DNA of 64,000 bases from Vibrio cyclitrophicus (GCF_024347435.1 NZ_AP025480.1:930001-994000), one strand, 5' to 3'. Counted from the first letter of the stretch, positions 19,584 through 28,381 are shown. The notes: generated from the sequence alone by a model not told the origin. Program-made: numbers and translations.

Positions 19584-20159
19584 ATGGCAAGTAAATTCCA
19601 AAGCCGATTAGTCGGCACCATCATTTTAGTGGCCATTGGCGTGATTGTATTGCCCGATGTGCTTGATGGTAAGAAGCTCCACTACAAAGAAGAGTTTGCA
19701 AGCATTCCGATTAAGCCTGAGCTTGATAGTAATGTTGAGGTTTTTGAAGTGCTCGACCCTGTTGAAGATCAGATTGCATTACCGGATTCTCCGGTTGAGC
19801 AAGTGGTTGAAAGTGGCGGTGCTGATAAATCCGATACGCAAATGGCGTCGACTTCAAACAATAAAGAAGCAGACAAAGTGGCAGTCGTGGTGAAACCTGT
19901 ACCAGAAAAAAATGAATACCAAGACAGTGCTTGGCTTATTCAATTAATGGCTTTGAAGAATGCTGACAACGCAAAAAATGTTGTTAAGGATTTACAAAAG
20001 CGTGGTTACCAGGCTCACACCAAACAAGAAAAAACTTTTACGCGAGTAATTATTGGCCCGGATGTCTCTAAATCCAAACTTGAGCGACAAATTAAGGAAT
20101 TAGAAAAAATTACGGGTTCAAAAGGCCAATTGCTCAAATTTAAACCGTTAAATCCATAA
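19584..20159 (+). CDS. dedD: DedD, SPOR-domain cell-division protein
   Basis: A 191-residue bitopic inner-membrane protein: short cytoplasmic N-terminus, TM at about 9-26 (VGTIILVAIGVIVLPDVL), a variable acidic linker and a C-terminal SPOR domain (about 112-191) that binds denuded septal peptidoglycan. The domain shows the typical WLIQLMAL strand and VRIIGP-like strand (TRVIIGPDVS). Starts directly at the folC stop. In E. coli DedD supports constriction together with FtsN; the same role is inferred. Confidence 0.9.
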   Translation: MASKFQSRLVGTIILVAIGVIVLPDVLDGKKLHYKEEFASIPIKPELDSNVEVFEVLDPVEDQIALPDSPVEQVVESGGADKSDTQMASTSNNKEADKVAVVVKPVPEKNEYQDSAWLIQLMALKNADNAKNVVKDLQKRGYQAHTKQEKTFTRVIIGPDVSKSKLERQIKELEKITGSKGQLLKFKPLNP

Positions 20160-20173
20160 GAAAACGTTTGCGT
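20158..20173. promoter_or_regulatory. PurR operator upstream of cvpA-purF
   Basis: AAGAAAACGTTTGCGT is a full 16/16 match to the PurR consensus (reverse complement of ACGCAAACGTTTTCNT). It begins at the dedD stop codon and overlaps the -35 region of a probable promoter (-10 TAAAAT at 20189-20194), 48 bp before cvpA. E. coli cvpA-purF has a PurR site in the same place. Confidence 0.85.
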
Positions 20174-20220
20174 CAGCATTTTTTCTGTTAAAATGCGCGC
20201 CAACTTAAGATGAAGAATTC

Positions 20221-20712
20221 ATGAATTGGTTAGATTTTGTCATTTTAGGCGTGATCGGCTTCTCTGCCGTGATCAGTTTAGTTCGCGGTTTCGCTAAAGA
20301 AGCGTTGTCACTTGTTATTTGGTTTGGAGCATTTTTTATTGCTAGCCAGTACTACGCTAAATTAGCCATGTACTTCACCAATATCGAAGATGAGATGTTT
20401 CGAAACGGAACTGCGATAGCAGCATTGTTTGTTGCGACGTTAGTTGTTGGTGCCTTAGTTAACTATGTCATCGGTCAACTAGTTCAGAAAACAGGCCTGT
20501 CGGGTACAGATAGAATCCTCGGTGTCGTCTTTGGTGGCTTACGTGGTGTTTTGATTGTTTCTGCAGTGTTGTTTTTCATGGATGCGTTTACTGCATTCCC
20601 AAGTTCTGAGTGGTGGAAGAATTCGCAATTGGTTCCGGAGTTTAGTCGAATCATTGCGCCGTTCTTCGAGCATTTACAAGCAACATCTAGTTTCTTATCT
20701 GGCGCGCTTTAG
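20221..20712 (+). CDS. cvpA: CvpA family membrane protein
   Basis: A 163-residue inner-membrane protein with four predicted TM helices (about 5-22, 30-48, 64-86, 102-122). Known in E. coli for colicin V production and envelope tolerance to bile salts; its biochemical function is unsettled. Conserved RGFAKEALSLVIW near residue 23 and the GTDRILGVVFGGLRG block near 95. It heads the cvpA-purF operon behind a PurR operator, with purF 34 bases downstream. Confidence 0.92.
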   Translation: MNWLDFVILGVIGFSAVISLVRGFAKEALSLVIWFGAFFIASQYYAKLAMYFTNIEDEMFRNGTAIAALFVATLVVGALVNYVIGQLVQKTGLSGTDRILGVVFGGLRGVLIVSAVLFFMDAFTAFPSSEWWKNSQLVPEFSRIIAPFFEHLQATSSFLSGAL

Positions 20713-20745
20713 CGCCAGTTAATGTCGAAAATCGAGGATTAGGAC

Positions 20746-22260
20746 ATGTGTGGTATTGTTGGAATCGTGGGTTCAACACCTGTAAACCAGTCTATTTATG
20801 ACGCTTTAACGGTATTGCAGCATCGTGGCCAAGATGCCGCTGGTATTTGTACCATAGAAAGCAATCGTTTCCGTCTGCGTAAGGCGAACGGTTTAGTAAA
20901 AGATGTTTTTGAAGCAAAACACATGCAGCGCTTACAAGGTGAAGTGGGTATTGGTCACGTTCGCTATCCTACAGCGGGCAGTTCAAGTGCTTCTGAAGCT
21001 CAGCCTTTCTACGTAAACTCTCCTTTTGGCATCACGTTGGCGCACAACGGTAACCTAACGAACGCAAATGAAGTTCGTGCGAAATTATTCGAGAAAGACC
21101 GTCGTCATGTGAATACAACCTCTGATTCTGAAGTTCTACTGAATGTATTAGCTCATGAGATCGATACCGTTAAAGGTAACGTGACTTCAGAAGACGTTTT
21201 CCGCGCAGTAGCGAACGTGCACCGCACTATTCGTGGTGCTTACGCCGTAACGGCAATGATTATCGGCCACGGCATGATCGCATTCCGTGACCCACATGGC
21301 ATCCGTCCGCTGTGTCTTGGTAAGCGTGAAGTTAATGGTAAAACAGAGTATATGGTTGCGTCTGAGTCAGTAGCGTTAGACGCTGTTGGTTTTGACTTTA
21401 TGCGTGACGTTGCTCCTGGTGAAGCTATCTACGCAACATTCGACGGTGATCTTTTCACTAAGCAATGTGCAGATAACCCACAGTTAAATCCATGTATCTT
21501 TGAGTTTGTTTACTTTGCTCGTCCTGACTCGTTCATCGATAAAATCTCAGTTTACAGCGCGCGCGTTGAGATGGGTGAGATGCTAGGTAAACGTATTAAG
21601 GAAGAGTACGCAGACTTGGACATTGACGTGGTTATTCCAATTCCAGAAACATCGAATGATATCGCGTTGCGAATCGCTCAAGCGATTAACAAGCCATACC
21701 GTCAAGGTTTCGTGAAAAACCGCTACGTTGGCCGCACGTTCATCATGCCTGGTCAGCAACAGCGTAAGAAGTCAGTTCGTCGTAAGCTCAACGCTATTCG
21801 TTCTGAGTTCAAAGATAAGAACGTTCTACTGGTTGATGATTCTATTGTTCGTGGTACGACATCAGAGCAGATCATTGAGATGGCTCGTGATTCAGGCGCA
21901 AACAAAGTTTACATGGTTTCAGCCGCTCCAGAAGTACGCTTCCCTAACGTTTACGGCATCGATATGCCAAGCGCGACAGAGCTGATTGCTCATGGTCGTG
22001 ATAATGAAACGATTTGTAAGCAGATTGGCGCAGACGCTTTGATTTTCCAAACACTACCAGACCTTATTTCTGCAGTCGGCATGGGTAATCAAGACATCTC
22101 TCGTTTCGATACTTCAGTATTCAACGGTGAGTATGTTACGGGCGATATTGACCAAGCGTACCTAGACTTCCTAGATTCTTTGCGTAATGACGACTCAAAG
22201 GTTCAACGTGAAATCCAGCAAGACTTAGCGAACTTAGAGCTGCATAACGAAGGCGCTTAG
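20746..22260 (+). CDS. purF: Amidophosphoribosyltransferase
   Basis: First committed step of purine synthesis: transfers glutamine amide N to PRPP. The 504 residues begin MCGIVGIVG, so Cys2 becomes the N-terminal nucleophile after Met removal, without a propeptide. Other hallmarks are [19 protein letters not shown], the PRPP loop [13 protein letters not shown] near residue 362 and [12 protein letters not shown]. Start preceded by GAGGATTAGG. An array of degenerate 20-bp repeats begins six bases after the stop, then a terminator. Confidence 0.97.
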   Translation: MCGIVGIVGSTPVNQSIYDALTVLQHRGQDAAGICTIESNRFRLRKANGLVKDVFEAKHMQRLQGEVGIGHVRYPTAGSSSASEAQPFYVNSPFGITLAHNGNLTNANEVRAKLFEKDRRHVNTTSDSEVLLNVLAHEIDTVKGNVTSEDVFRAVANVHRTIRGAYAVTAMIIGHGMIAFRDPHGIRPLCLGKREVNGKTEYMVASESVALDAVGFDFMRDVAPGEAIYATFDGDLFTKQCADNPQLNPCIFEFVYFARPDSFIDKISVYSARVEMGEMLGKRIKEEYADLDIDVVIPIPETSNDIALRIAQAINKPYRQGFVKNRYVGRTFIMPGQQQRKKSVRRKLNAIRSEFKDKNVLLVDDSIVRGTTSEQIIEMARDSGANKVYMVSAAPEVRFPNVYGIDMPSATELIAHGRDNETICKQIGADALIFQTLPDLISAVGMGNQDISRFDTSVFNGEYVTGDIDQAYLDFLDSLRNDDSKVQREIQQDLANLELHNEGA

Positions 22261-22266
22261 TTTCTC

Positions 22267-22386
22267 GTTAGCAACAGATCACTTTTGTTAGTGGTAAAGC
22301 ACTTTCGTAAGCAGTAAAGCGATTCCATTATTAATAAAGTGTGTTCGCTAACAATCAAGTGTTTTCACTAATAACGAACCACAGTG
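22267..22386 (+). repeat. Degenerate 20-bp tandem repeat, six units, in the purF 3' UTR
   Basis: Units at 22267-22286, 22287-22306, 22307-22326, 22327-22346, 22347-22366 and a weaker 22367-22386 stay in exact 20-bp register. Approximate consensus GTTAACAATAAAGCGCTTTC. Strongest conservation is TAA near the start, AAAG/AAGT in the middle and TTTC at the end. No unique spacers, so not CRISPR. Confidence 0.65.
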
Positions 22387-22402
22387 TTAGCGGGCTAAAA
22401 AG

Positions 22403-22432
22403 AAAAACCAGAGCATCAGCTCTGGTTTTTTT
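22403..22432 (+). terminator. Terminator of cvpA-purF
   Basis: AAAAACCAGAGC / GCTCTGGTTTTTTT stem-loop with loop ATCA, T7 tail. Confidence 0.9.
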
Positions 22433-22455
22433 GTTTGCGGGGAATGGGATTAGTA

Positions 22456-23331
22456 TTAATGAATGTGGTATGCGATCACAAAATCAATAAACAATCTAAC
22501 CTTCTCAGGTAAATGGTCTTTGTGGTTATAAAGCATGTAAATATCACGAGGGTTAGCGCTCCAGTCTTCTAAGACTTGTACTAAGCTGCCGTCTTCAATG
22601 TATTCACGGATCATGACATCAGGCATTAGGGTGATACCTAGGCCTTCAGAACACGCTTGTCTGACAACATTCAATGCATTGGCGTTGAAACGACCTTTCT
22701 CGCTATTAACGACGGTCTCTTCATTCGAATTACTCAGCTGCCACTTAATCAATGGGTAGCCTTTGAGCAACGAATGGTTTGCCAACTCTTCAGCGTGACT
22801 TGGTGCAGGGTTCTTAGCCAAGTAATCAGGGCTTGCGATAAGAATATCTTTCACTTCGCTGATTTTTCTCGCGATTAAGCTTGAGTCACGTTGCGGACCG
22901 ACTCTGAAAATTACGTCCCACTCCGTTGGGTCAAGCTGATCGGCTTGGTTGTTCATCATCAGCTCAATATTGATATCAGGGTATTGAGTCATGAATTCAC
23001 TGAACATCGGCATCATCATGCGCTTAGTCAGGTTGGAGGGAGCGGTAATACGGATCTTCCCTGAAGCACCTTTACACACATCAGTGAGCTCTTCTGCAGT
23101 AGAAGACAGACGTTGCAGTAACGGAGAGCACTCATTGAAAAAACGTTCGCCAGCCTCTGTCAAAGAGAGTTTACGCGCGTGTCTATTGAGAAGCCTTAGG
23201 TTTAAAGAGTCTTCTAAGGCTTGGATGCGTCGTGTGATGGTCGCAACCGGAATCATAGTTTTGCGTGATGTTGCGGTGTAGCTTCCATTTTCAACGACAA
23301 GTCGAAAGAGGTTTAAATCATCTAATTTCAT
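22456..23331 (-). CDS. LysR family transcriptional regulator
   Basis: A 291-residue LysR-type regulator: N-terminal winged helix-turn-helix (about 1-60, with TATSRKTMIPVATITRRIQALE as recognition region) and a C-terminal periplasmic-binding-like effector domain (about 87-290, IRITAPSNLTKRMMMP onwards). Closest in style to the group that includes DsdC/CrgA-like regulators, but target and ligand are unknown. Start at 23331 ATG (MKLDDLN) preferred over an in-frame GTG 12 bases upstream. Divergent from the rssB-like gene; a 13-bp inverted repeat in that gap is a candidate operator. Confidence 0.85.
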   Translation of the reverse strand: MKLDDLNLFRLVVENGSYTATSRKTMIPVATITRRIQALEDSLNLRLLNRHARKLSLTEAGERFFNECSPLLQRLSSTAEELTDVCKGASGKIRITAPSNLTKRMMMPMFSEFMTQYPDINIELMMNNQADQLDPTEWDVIFRVGPQRDSSLIARKISEVKDILIASPDYLAKNPAPSHAEELANHSLLKGYPLIKWQLSNSNEETVVNSEKGRFNANALNVVRQACSEGLGITLMPDVMIREYIEDGSLVQVLEDWSANPRDIYMLYNHKDHLPEKVRLFIDFVIAYHIH

Positions 23332-23409
23332 AAATCCAGACACATTTGTTTACAATCTCATCTAATTTATACGTAACAGTGAGATCAATGTTTGCGTTAC
23401 GTCAACTCG

Positions 23410-23465
23410 TTGCACTATTTACAAGTATTCCAACCCTCGTCACGAATTACCAGTAAAGAGTGCAA
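23410..23465. promoter_or_regulatory. Long-range inverted repeat between the LysR gene and rssB
   Basis: TTGCACTATTTAC (23410-23422) and GTAAAGAGTGCAA (23453-23465) are inverted copies matching at 12 of 13 positions, 43 bp apart centre to centre (about four helical turns). Could be paired operators or a hairpin base. Confidence 0.45.
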
Positions 23466-23559
23466 ATTTGTGTATTTAGCATTTTATTACTAAGTTTTAT
23501 ATTAGTTCTTGGAACAGATAACAATAATAATTCGACTTAGTTTTGTGAGGTTAAAGATT

Positions 23560-24663
23560 ATGTACAAAACTTACAGTCAGCCAGTAATGACCTCGGCTCA
23601 GGAGATGATCAACCAAAAATGTGTCATGTTGGTTGATGATGACCCCATTTTTCGCCGTATAACCAGCGCGTATTTAGATGCGATTGGTTATAAAGTGGTT
23701 GAGGCTGAGAATGGACTGGATGCTTTGCAAAAGCTTAGGGATTCAGCACCAGATTTAATTGTGTGTGACTTATCAATGCCAATTTTGGATGGCATCGAGC
23801 TTGTAGAAGAGCTCAGCTTAGAGTATCCATCATTGCCTATGATTGTTGTGTCAGCGACAGACGACATGTCAGATGTCGCTAAAGCATTGCGATTTGGCAT
23901 TAAAGACTTTTTAGCTAAACCGTTAGAGGATCACGCCCATTTAGGTAGCGCGATAGCTAATACACTCAAAGACTCGTTTGACAATATTTCAGACCAACGA
24001 GACTTTTCGAGCCAATGGTTTTCGGTAGATGACGGAGGAGAAATCCCTGAAGATCAAGAATTACATTGGCACTTGAATTACTTGCAAGACAACCCTAGTG
24101 CAGCAAAAGATCTATTGCATGCGCTACTTCCGGAAAAAGATACACGACAAGGAGCGTGGCGCTGTAGTTATCGATTGTTGCAATCAACAGAAATGATGCC
24201 ACTTGTGTTTGATTACGCGTGGCTGATGAACGGGCAGTTTGCTTTTTATCTCGTTGATTCGTCTTCTTCTGATAATGGAGGCTCCGCGACGACCTTACTG
24301 GTGAGAGCTCTATTCCACGATTACATCAGGAATAGAAAAGATTTTAATGTTGACCTCAAAGATATTGCTGAGGTTTTGGAGAAAGGGATTCATTGCTCTA
24401 AGTGCGCTACGCCAGTTGATGCTTTGTTTGGTGTGGCTAATCTTGCTGAAGGGACTATCTCTATCTTACCTGCGGGTTTAGATGGGCGGTGGTCAAACGG
24501 TGAGGTGAATCAACACATTGCTGCAGGTGAGCGTTTAGGTGAAAACTGTAAGAAGAATTTTATTACAAGGGATCTGCCGATTGAAAAAGGGTGCCAGTTG
24601 TCAATGAGCTTACTGGGATCGGCAAGTTTTAGCTTAGACATACACCAAGGGTCTACTGATTAA
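23560..24663 (+). CDS. rssB: RssB-like response regulator with PP2C-type output domain
   Basis: A 367-residue receiver-phosphatase-like protein. Receiver domain about 20-145: acidic pocket D26/D27/D28, phosphoacceptor Asp70 in VCDLSMPILDG, conserved Ser in VVSATDD and Lys in FLAKPLED. The C-terminal 200 residues resemble the degenerate PP2C-like domain of E. coli RssB, the adaptor that delivers RpoS to ClpXP; I do not see a full metal-binding Asp set. Start at 23560, nine bases after GAGG. The role as RpoS adaptor is inferred from architecture; a phosphatase-type anti-anti-sigma regulator is the alternative. Confidence 0.8.
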   Translation: MYKTYSQPVMTSAQEMINQKCVMLVDDDPIFRRITSAYLDAIGYKVVEAENGLDALQKLRDSAPDLIVCDLSMPILDGIELVEELSLEYPSLPMIVVSATDDMSDVAKALRFGIKDFLAKPLEDHAHLGSAIANTLKDSFDNISDQRDFSSQWFSVDDGGEIPEDQELHWHLNYLQDNPSAAKDLLHALLPEKDTRQGAWRCSYRLLQSTEMMPLVFDYAWLMNGQFAFYLVDSSSSDNGGSATTLLVRALFHDYIRNRKDFNVDLKDIAEVLEKGIHCSKCATPVDALFGVANLAEGTISILPAGLDGRWSNGEVNQHIAAGERLGENCKKNFITRDLPIEKGCQLSMSLLGSASFSLDIHQGSTD

Positions 24664-24811
24664 CCCTATATTTCCTCGGTTTTTGTGAATAATTGATTAA
24701 GGTATAGTTGCGCAAATGGTGTGGCTATGCCTTTTTTGTTAAATGTTGATTTAGCAAAGAGGGTTTGGTTCGCCACACACTTACCTTTACTAACAAAAAC
24801 AAGAAGTAATC

Positions 24812-24949
24812 ATGGCAGATAACAAAGACTTTCAAGACCCGTTTAATGTATTCTACTTTCTAGGATTTTTAGCCGCATTTTTAGCGATCCCATTATTACC
24901 AGCAACCCTTACGTTGATTCGAGTATTCAATGGTTACGCAACATTCTAG
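24812..24949 (+). CDS. 45-residue single-span membrane protein of unknown function
   Basis: ATG at 24812 preceded by AAGAAG opens a 45-codon frame ending TAG at 24947-24949. The product is a charged N-terminus (MADNKDFQDP), a hydrophobic stretch at about 11-36 (FNVFYFLGFLAAFLAIPLLP) and a short tail ending GYATF. Codon choice looks genuine and the reading frame fills the rssB-ybaN gap well. No family is recognised. ybaN follows 47 bases later. Probably a bitopic inner-membrane small protein; not verified. Confidence 0.6.
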   Translation: MADNKDFQDPFNVFYFLGFLAAFLAIPLLPATLTLIRVFNGYATF

Positions 24950-24984
24950 TGAAGCTATCTTAGATAAATTAATATAGTTAACTC

Positions 24985-24999
24985 AAGGAGGCCACAATT
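24985..24999 (+). promoter_or_regulatory. Strong Shine-Dalgarno preceding an ATT start codon (ybaN)
   Basis: AAGGAGG at 24985-24991, a five-base spacer and ATT at 24997-24999. The frame contains no ATG, GTG or TTG between the upstream stop (24979) and an internal TTG at 25069 that would delete conserved sequence. GGCCAC at 24990-24995 can pair with GTGGCC at 25031-25036. Confidence 0.7.
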
Positions 25000-25395
25000 A
25001 GCGTTCGAGTTTTAAGCCTCAATATTGCTGGTGGCCTTTGTATATTTCTCGCAGTTCTAGGGATAGTTTTGCCCGTTCTGCCAACCACTCCTTTTCTCCT
25101 TCTTGCCAGCGCCTGCTTCATGCGAAGCAATCCGAAAGTTCATAAATGGATGCATGAGCACAAAACGCTGGGCCCTTTACTGAACAATTGGTATCAATAC
25201 GGTGCCGTTACCAAACAAGTTAAAACGCGTGGCGTATTCTTTATCTTGTTGAGTTTTGCGTTATCCATCTACTTTGCTCCTATCATTTGGGTCAAGGCTT
25301 TCCTAATTTGCGTACTTGTTATTCTTCTCACATGGTTTATGCGACTTCCAACTCATGAGTTGGTTGCTGACAGCAAAGAAAATCACTACCATTAA
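24997..25395 (+). CDS. ybaN: YbaN / DUF454 family inner-membrane protein, probable AUU start
   Basis: A 132-residue membrane protein of unknown function. From 24997 the N-terminus reads (M)SVRVLSLNIAGGLCIFLAVLG, which aligns with the first TM of E. coli YbaN and leads into the hallmark IVLPVLPTTPFLLLASACF. Two further TM segments lie near 78-115. Starting at the internal TTG (25069) would remove the first helix. The ATT start with an ideal Shine-Dalgarno is therefore preferred. Such starts are rare (infC, pcnB in E. coli) and IF3-sensitive. Same order rssB-ybaN-apt-dnaX in vibrios. Confidence 0.82.
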   Translation: MSVRVLSLNIAGGLCIFLAVLGIVLPVLPTTPFLLLASACFMRSNPKVHKWMHEHKTLGPLLNNWYQYGAVTKQVKTRGVFFILLSFALSIYFAPIIWVKAFLICVLVILLTWFMRLPTHELVADSKENHYH

Positions 25396-25558
25396 GCCAG
25401 TGTGCCTGCTTATTTAGCGGGCGTTTATTATTTCAGCAATGAAAGTTATGACTCTCGTTGCAATGAATACCAATCGTACCTTTCCTTGGTTTCGTGCGTT
25501 AACTTGTTTGATTCGTTAACGAGAGTTTGGAAAGTGGCCTAATGAAGTGCATAAGATT

Positions 25559-26104
25559 ATGAACACAGAAAAAATCTCTCTGATCAAAGCTAGCATCAAA
25601 AGTATCCCTGATTACCCTAAAGCAGGTATTTTGTTCCGTGACGTGACAAGCTTGATGGAAGATCCTGCAGCTTACAAAGCGACTATCGACCTGCTGGCGG
25701 AAACATACAAGGATATGGGCTTTACTAAGATTGTTGGTACTGAAGCTCGTGGTTTCCTATTTGGTGCGCCTTTGGCACTTGAGCTTGGTGTTGGTTTTAT
25801 CCCTGTTCGTAAACCGGGTAAACTGCCTCGCGAAACAGTGGCACAATCTTATGAGCTAGAGTACGGCACAGATACATTAGAAATCCATACCGACGCTATC
25901 GTTGAAGGCGATAAAGTACTGATGGTCGATGACTTGCTTGCAACTGGCGGTACGATTGAAGCAACAACAAAGTTGATTCGTCAGCTTGGTGGTGTGGTAG
26001 AGCATGCTGCATTTGTAATTAACCTTCCAGAAATCGGTGGTGACAAGCGCTTAAAAGGCCTAGGTCTAGAAGTGTTTAGCATCTGCGAATTCGACGGTCA
26101 TTAA
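25559..26104 (+). CDS. apt: Adenine phosphoribosyltransferase
   Basis: Purine salvage enzyme converting adenine and PRPP to AMP. The 181 residues include [22 protein letters not shown], and the PRPP-binding [13 protein letters not shown] near residue 120-132. ATG at 25559 is chosen because it gives the family length; an in-frame GTG four codons upstream is possible. dnaX follows 18 bases later, as in E. coli. Confidence 0.96.
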   Translation: MNTEKISLIKASIKSIPDYPKAGILFRDVTSLMEDPAAYKATIDLLAETYKDMGFTKIVGTEARGFLFGAPLALELGVGFIPVRKPGKLPRETVAQSYELEYGTDTLEIHTDAIVEGDKVLMVDDLLATGGTIEATTKLIRQLGGVVEHAAFVINLPEIGGDKRLKGLGLEVFSICEFDGH

Positions 26105-26122
26105 TCCTTTTCGGAATTATTC

Positions 26123-28381
26123 ATGAGCTATCTTGCGTTAGCGCGAAAATGGCGACCAACCAAATTTAAAGAAGTGGTTGGTCAAGCCCATGTTTTAACA
26201 GCATTAGAGAATGCCCTTAGCCAGAATAGGTTGCACCATGCGTACTTGTTCAGCGGTACACGAGGTGTCGGTAAGACAACCATCGGTCGTTTGTTTGCTA
26301 AGGGCCTCAACTGTGAAACAGGCATTACCTCAACACCTTGTGGTGAATGCCCAACCTGTAAAGAGATCGATGAAGGTCGTTTTGTTGACCTGCTCGAGAT
26401 TGATGCGGCATCACGAACAAAGGTAGAAGATACCCGCGAGCTTCTGGACAATGTTCAGTACAAGCCTGCACGTGGTCGCTTCAAGGTTTACCTTATCGAT
26501 GAAGTACACATGCTTTCTAGGCACAGTTTCAACGCACTTCTAAAAACTTTAGAAGAACCGCCTGAATATGTGAAATTCTTGCTCGCAACGACAGATCCAC
26601 AGAAGCTTCCAGTGACTATTTTGTCGCGTTGTCTGCAATTCCACCTTAAGCCGATCAGCGTGGATAACATTCATGAGCAGCTTGATCATATTCTAGAGCA
26701 AGAGAGCGTAACTTCTGAGTCTCGTGCGCTTGGAATGATTGCGCATGCGGCCGATGGCAGTATGCGTGACGCTCTTAGTCTAACAGATCAAGCGATTGCA
26801 TTAGGCAATGGCAATGTAGTGACAGACACTGTTGCTCATATGCTCGGGACACTTGATACCGACCAAGCGATTCATCTTCTTGAAGCGATTAGCAGTAAAC
26901 AGCCACAATTAGCGATGGCTTGCATTCAAGCTCTTGCTGAAAATGGCGTTGAGTGGGATGGATTGCTGAGTCAACTTGCGACTCAACTACACCGTTTGGC
27001 GATGTATCAAGCTCTGCCGTCTACTTTAGATAAGGCTCAGCCTGATGCCGAAAGGCTGGAACTGCTGAGCAAAGCGTTAAGCCCTCAAGACATCCAACTC
27101 TACTACCAGATAGTGCTGAAAGGTCGTGAAGACTTGCCATTATCGCCAACCGCTCGTGTTGGTATTGAGATGGTGGTTCTGCGTATGTTGGCGTTTAGAC
27201 CGGTTGAACAAGCGGCTGCTACAGTTATCACGACTCAGTCGACAAGTCCTGTGCTAGCGCCTGCTACTCAAGCTCAAAGCGTTGCTCAACCTGTGAATCC
27301 ATCTACACCAATGGCCGCTCCGAGACAGCCAGCTCAGGTTCAACAGCCCGTTCCGATGCAACAACATACGCCTCAGCAGAAAGCTATACCGCAACCGTCG
27401 ATACAACAGCAACCGCAGCAGAATCAGGGGCAACATTCAGATTCGCAAGGTTACGCTGATCACGCAGGCTACCAAGGTTATCCAGAACAGGATTACCCGC
27501 ATAGCCAAGATGATGCGCCACCGGCTTATGACGAACGTCCTAGCGACGGTACAGATCAGCCTCAGCAGCAACAAACGAATTATCAGAACCAGAGTCCGGT
27601 TCAACAGCCAAGCGCTGCACCTTCTGCTCCTTCTGTTTTGCAAGAGCAACCAGCGCGCGCAACCTCGCCAGTGAGTGGCTTACGCCATCAATTGCGTTCT
27701 CAACGTAGAGGCAGTGCTGCAACAGAAAACAAAGGGTCAGTGCCAAAAAAGGCTAAAGCGACACCAGCTAAAACTTCAGTTCTTGACCGAGTTGCTCAGC
27801 AACACGGTGGTTCTGAGCGGGTGTCGCCAGCTTCGTTATCCACTTCTTCTACAGAAAATGTTGCCAATGATAATGAACCTTATCGCTGGAAACCGTCTAA
27901 ACCTGTAGTGAAAGAGGTGAGTAAAGAGCTTACACCCACTCAGATCAAGCGCGCGTTAGAGCACATTAAGACACCAGAAATGGTTGATAAATTGCTGCAA
28001 GAATCTATTGCTCAAGATGAATGGTCCGCCACGATTCAAAAGCTGGAAACAGCAAAGCTTGTTGAACAGTTAGCATTGAACTCAGTGTTTGCTAAAAATG
28101 GCACATCAATCACCTTAACGTTAAGATCGAGCCAAGCTCACCTGAATACGGATCGAGCACAGAGTGAGTTGTTACAGTCTCTCAATACCGTGCTCGGAGA
28201 AGAGTGTCATTTGAGTGTGGAAATCGGTGACGGTGGAGAAACACCTCTCGAATTAAGAGAAAGATTGTACCAAGGTAAGTTGAAAGACGCGTTTACCGCT
28301 TTGGAAAACGATGCCAATGTACAGTTTATTGAGAGGCGTTTTGCTGCCGAGCTCGACAGAGACAGTGTTCGCCCCATATAG
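26123..28381 (+). CDS. dnaX: DNA polymerase III subunits tau and gamma
   Basis: Clamp-loader ATPase. The 752-residue tau has Walker A GTRGVGKTT (K51, T52), a four-Cys zinc module (C64, C73, C76, C79), a DEVH box in LIDEVHMLS, the sensor motif TTDPQKLP, then a very Gln/Pro-rich linker (about 365-520) and a C-terminal polymerase/helicase-binding domain. A slippery A AAA AAG at 27745-27751 with a GGC TAA in the -1 frame predicts a 544-residue gamma. The linker is much longer than in E. coli (tau 643). Followed by ybaB and recR. Confidence 0.97.
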   Translation: MSYLALARKWRPTKFKEVVGQAHVLTALENALSQNRLHHAYLFSGTRGVGKTTIGRLFAKGLNCETGITSTPCGECPTCKEIDEGRFVDLLEIDAASRTKVEDTRELLDNVQYKPARGRFKVYLIDEVHMLSRHSFNALLKTLEEPPEYVKFLLATTDPQKLPVTILSRCLQFHLKPISVDNIHEQLDHILEQESVTSESRALGMIAHAADGSMRDALSLTDQAIALGNGNVVTDTVAHMLGTLDTDQAIHLLEAISSKQPQLAMACIQALAENGVEWDGLLSQLATQLHRLAMYQALPSTLDKAQPDAERLELLSKALSPQDIQLYYQIVLKGREDLPLSPTARVGIEMVVLRMLAFRPVEQAAATVITTQSTSPVLAPATQAQSVAQPVNPSTPMAAPRQPAQVQQPVPMQQHTPQQKAIPQPSIQQQPQQNQGQHSDSQGYADHAGYQGYPEQDYPHSQDDAPPAYDERPSDGTDQPQQQQTNYQNQSPVQQPSAAPSAPSVLQEQPARATSPVSGLRHQLRSQRRGSAATENKGSVPKKAKATPAKTSVLDRVAQQHGGSERVSPASLSTSSTENVANDNEPYRWKPSKPVVKEVSKELTPTQIKRALEHIKTPEMVDKLLQESIAQDEWSATIQKLETAKLVEQLALNSVFAKNGTSITLTLRSSQAHLNTDRAQSELLQSLNTVLGEECHLSVEIGDGGETPLELRERLYQGKLKDAFTALENDANVQFIERRFAAELDRDSVRPI
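27732..27756 (+). promoter_or_regulatory. Programmed -1 ribosomal frameshift site in dnaX
   Basis: Heptamer A AAA AAG at 27745-27751, in frame as CCA AAA AAG. An internal Shine-Dalgarno-like AGGG (27732-27735) ends nine bases upstream. After a -1 slip the next codons are GGC (27751-27753) and TAA (27754-27756). This reproduces the layout of the E. coli dnaX site. A small hairpin GTTGC-TCA-GCAAC lies about 45 nt downstream, further than in E. coli. Confidence 0.8.

Noticed and set aside
22267..22386. CRISPR array
   Set aside because: Units are contiguous with no unique spacers, and no cas genes lie nearby.
25451..25527. Inverted repeat ACTCTCGTT/AACGAGAGT upstream of apt
   Set aside because: Arms are far apart in AT-rich leader, with no matching regulator or supporting context.
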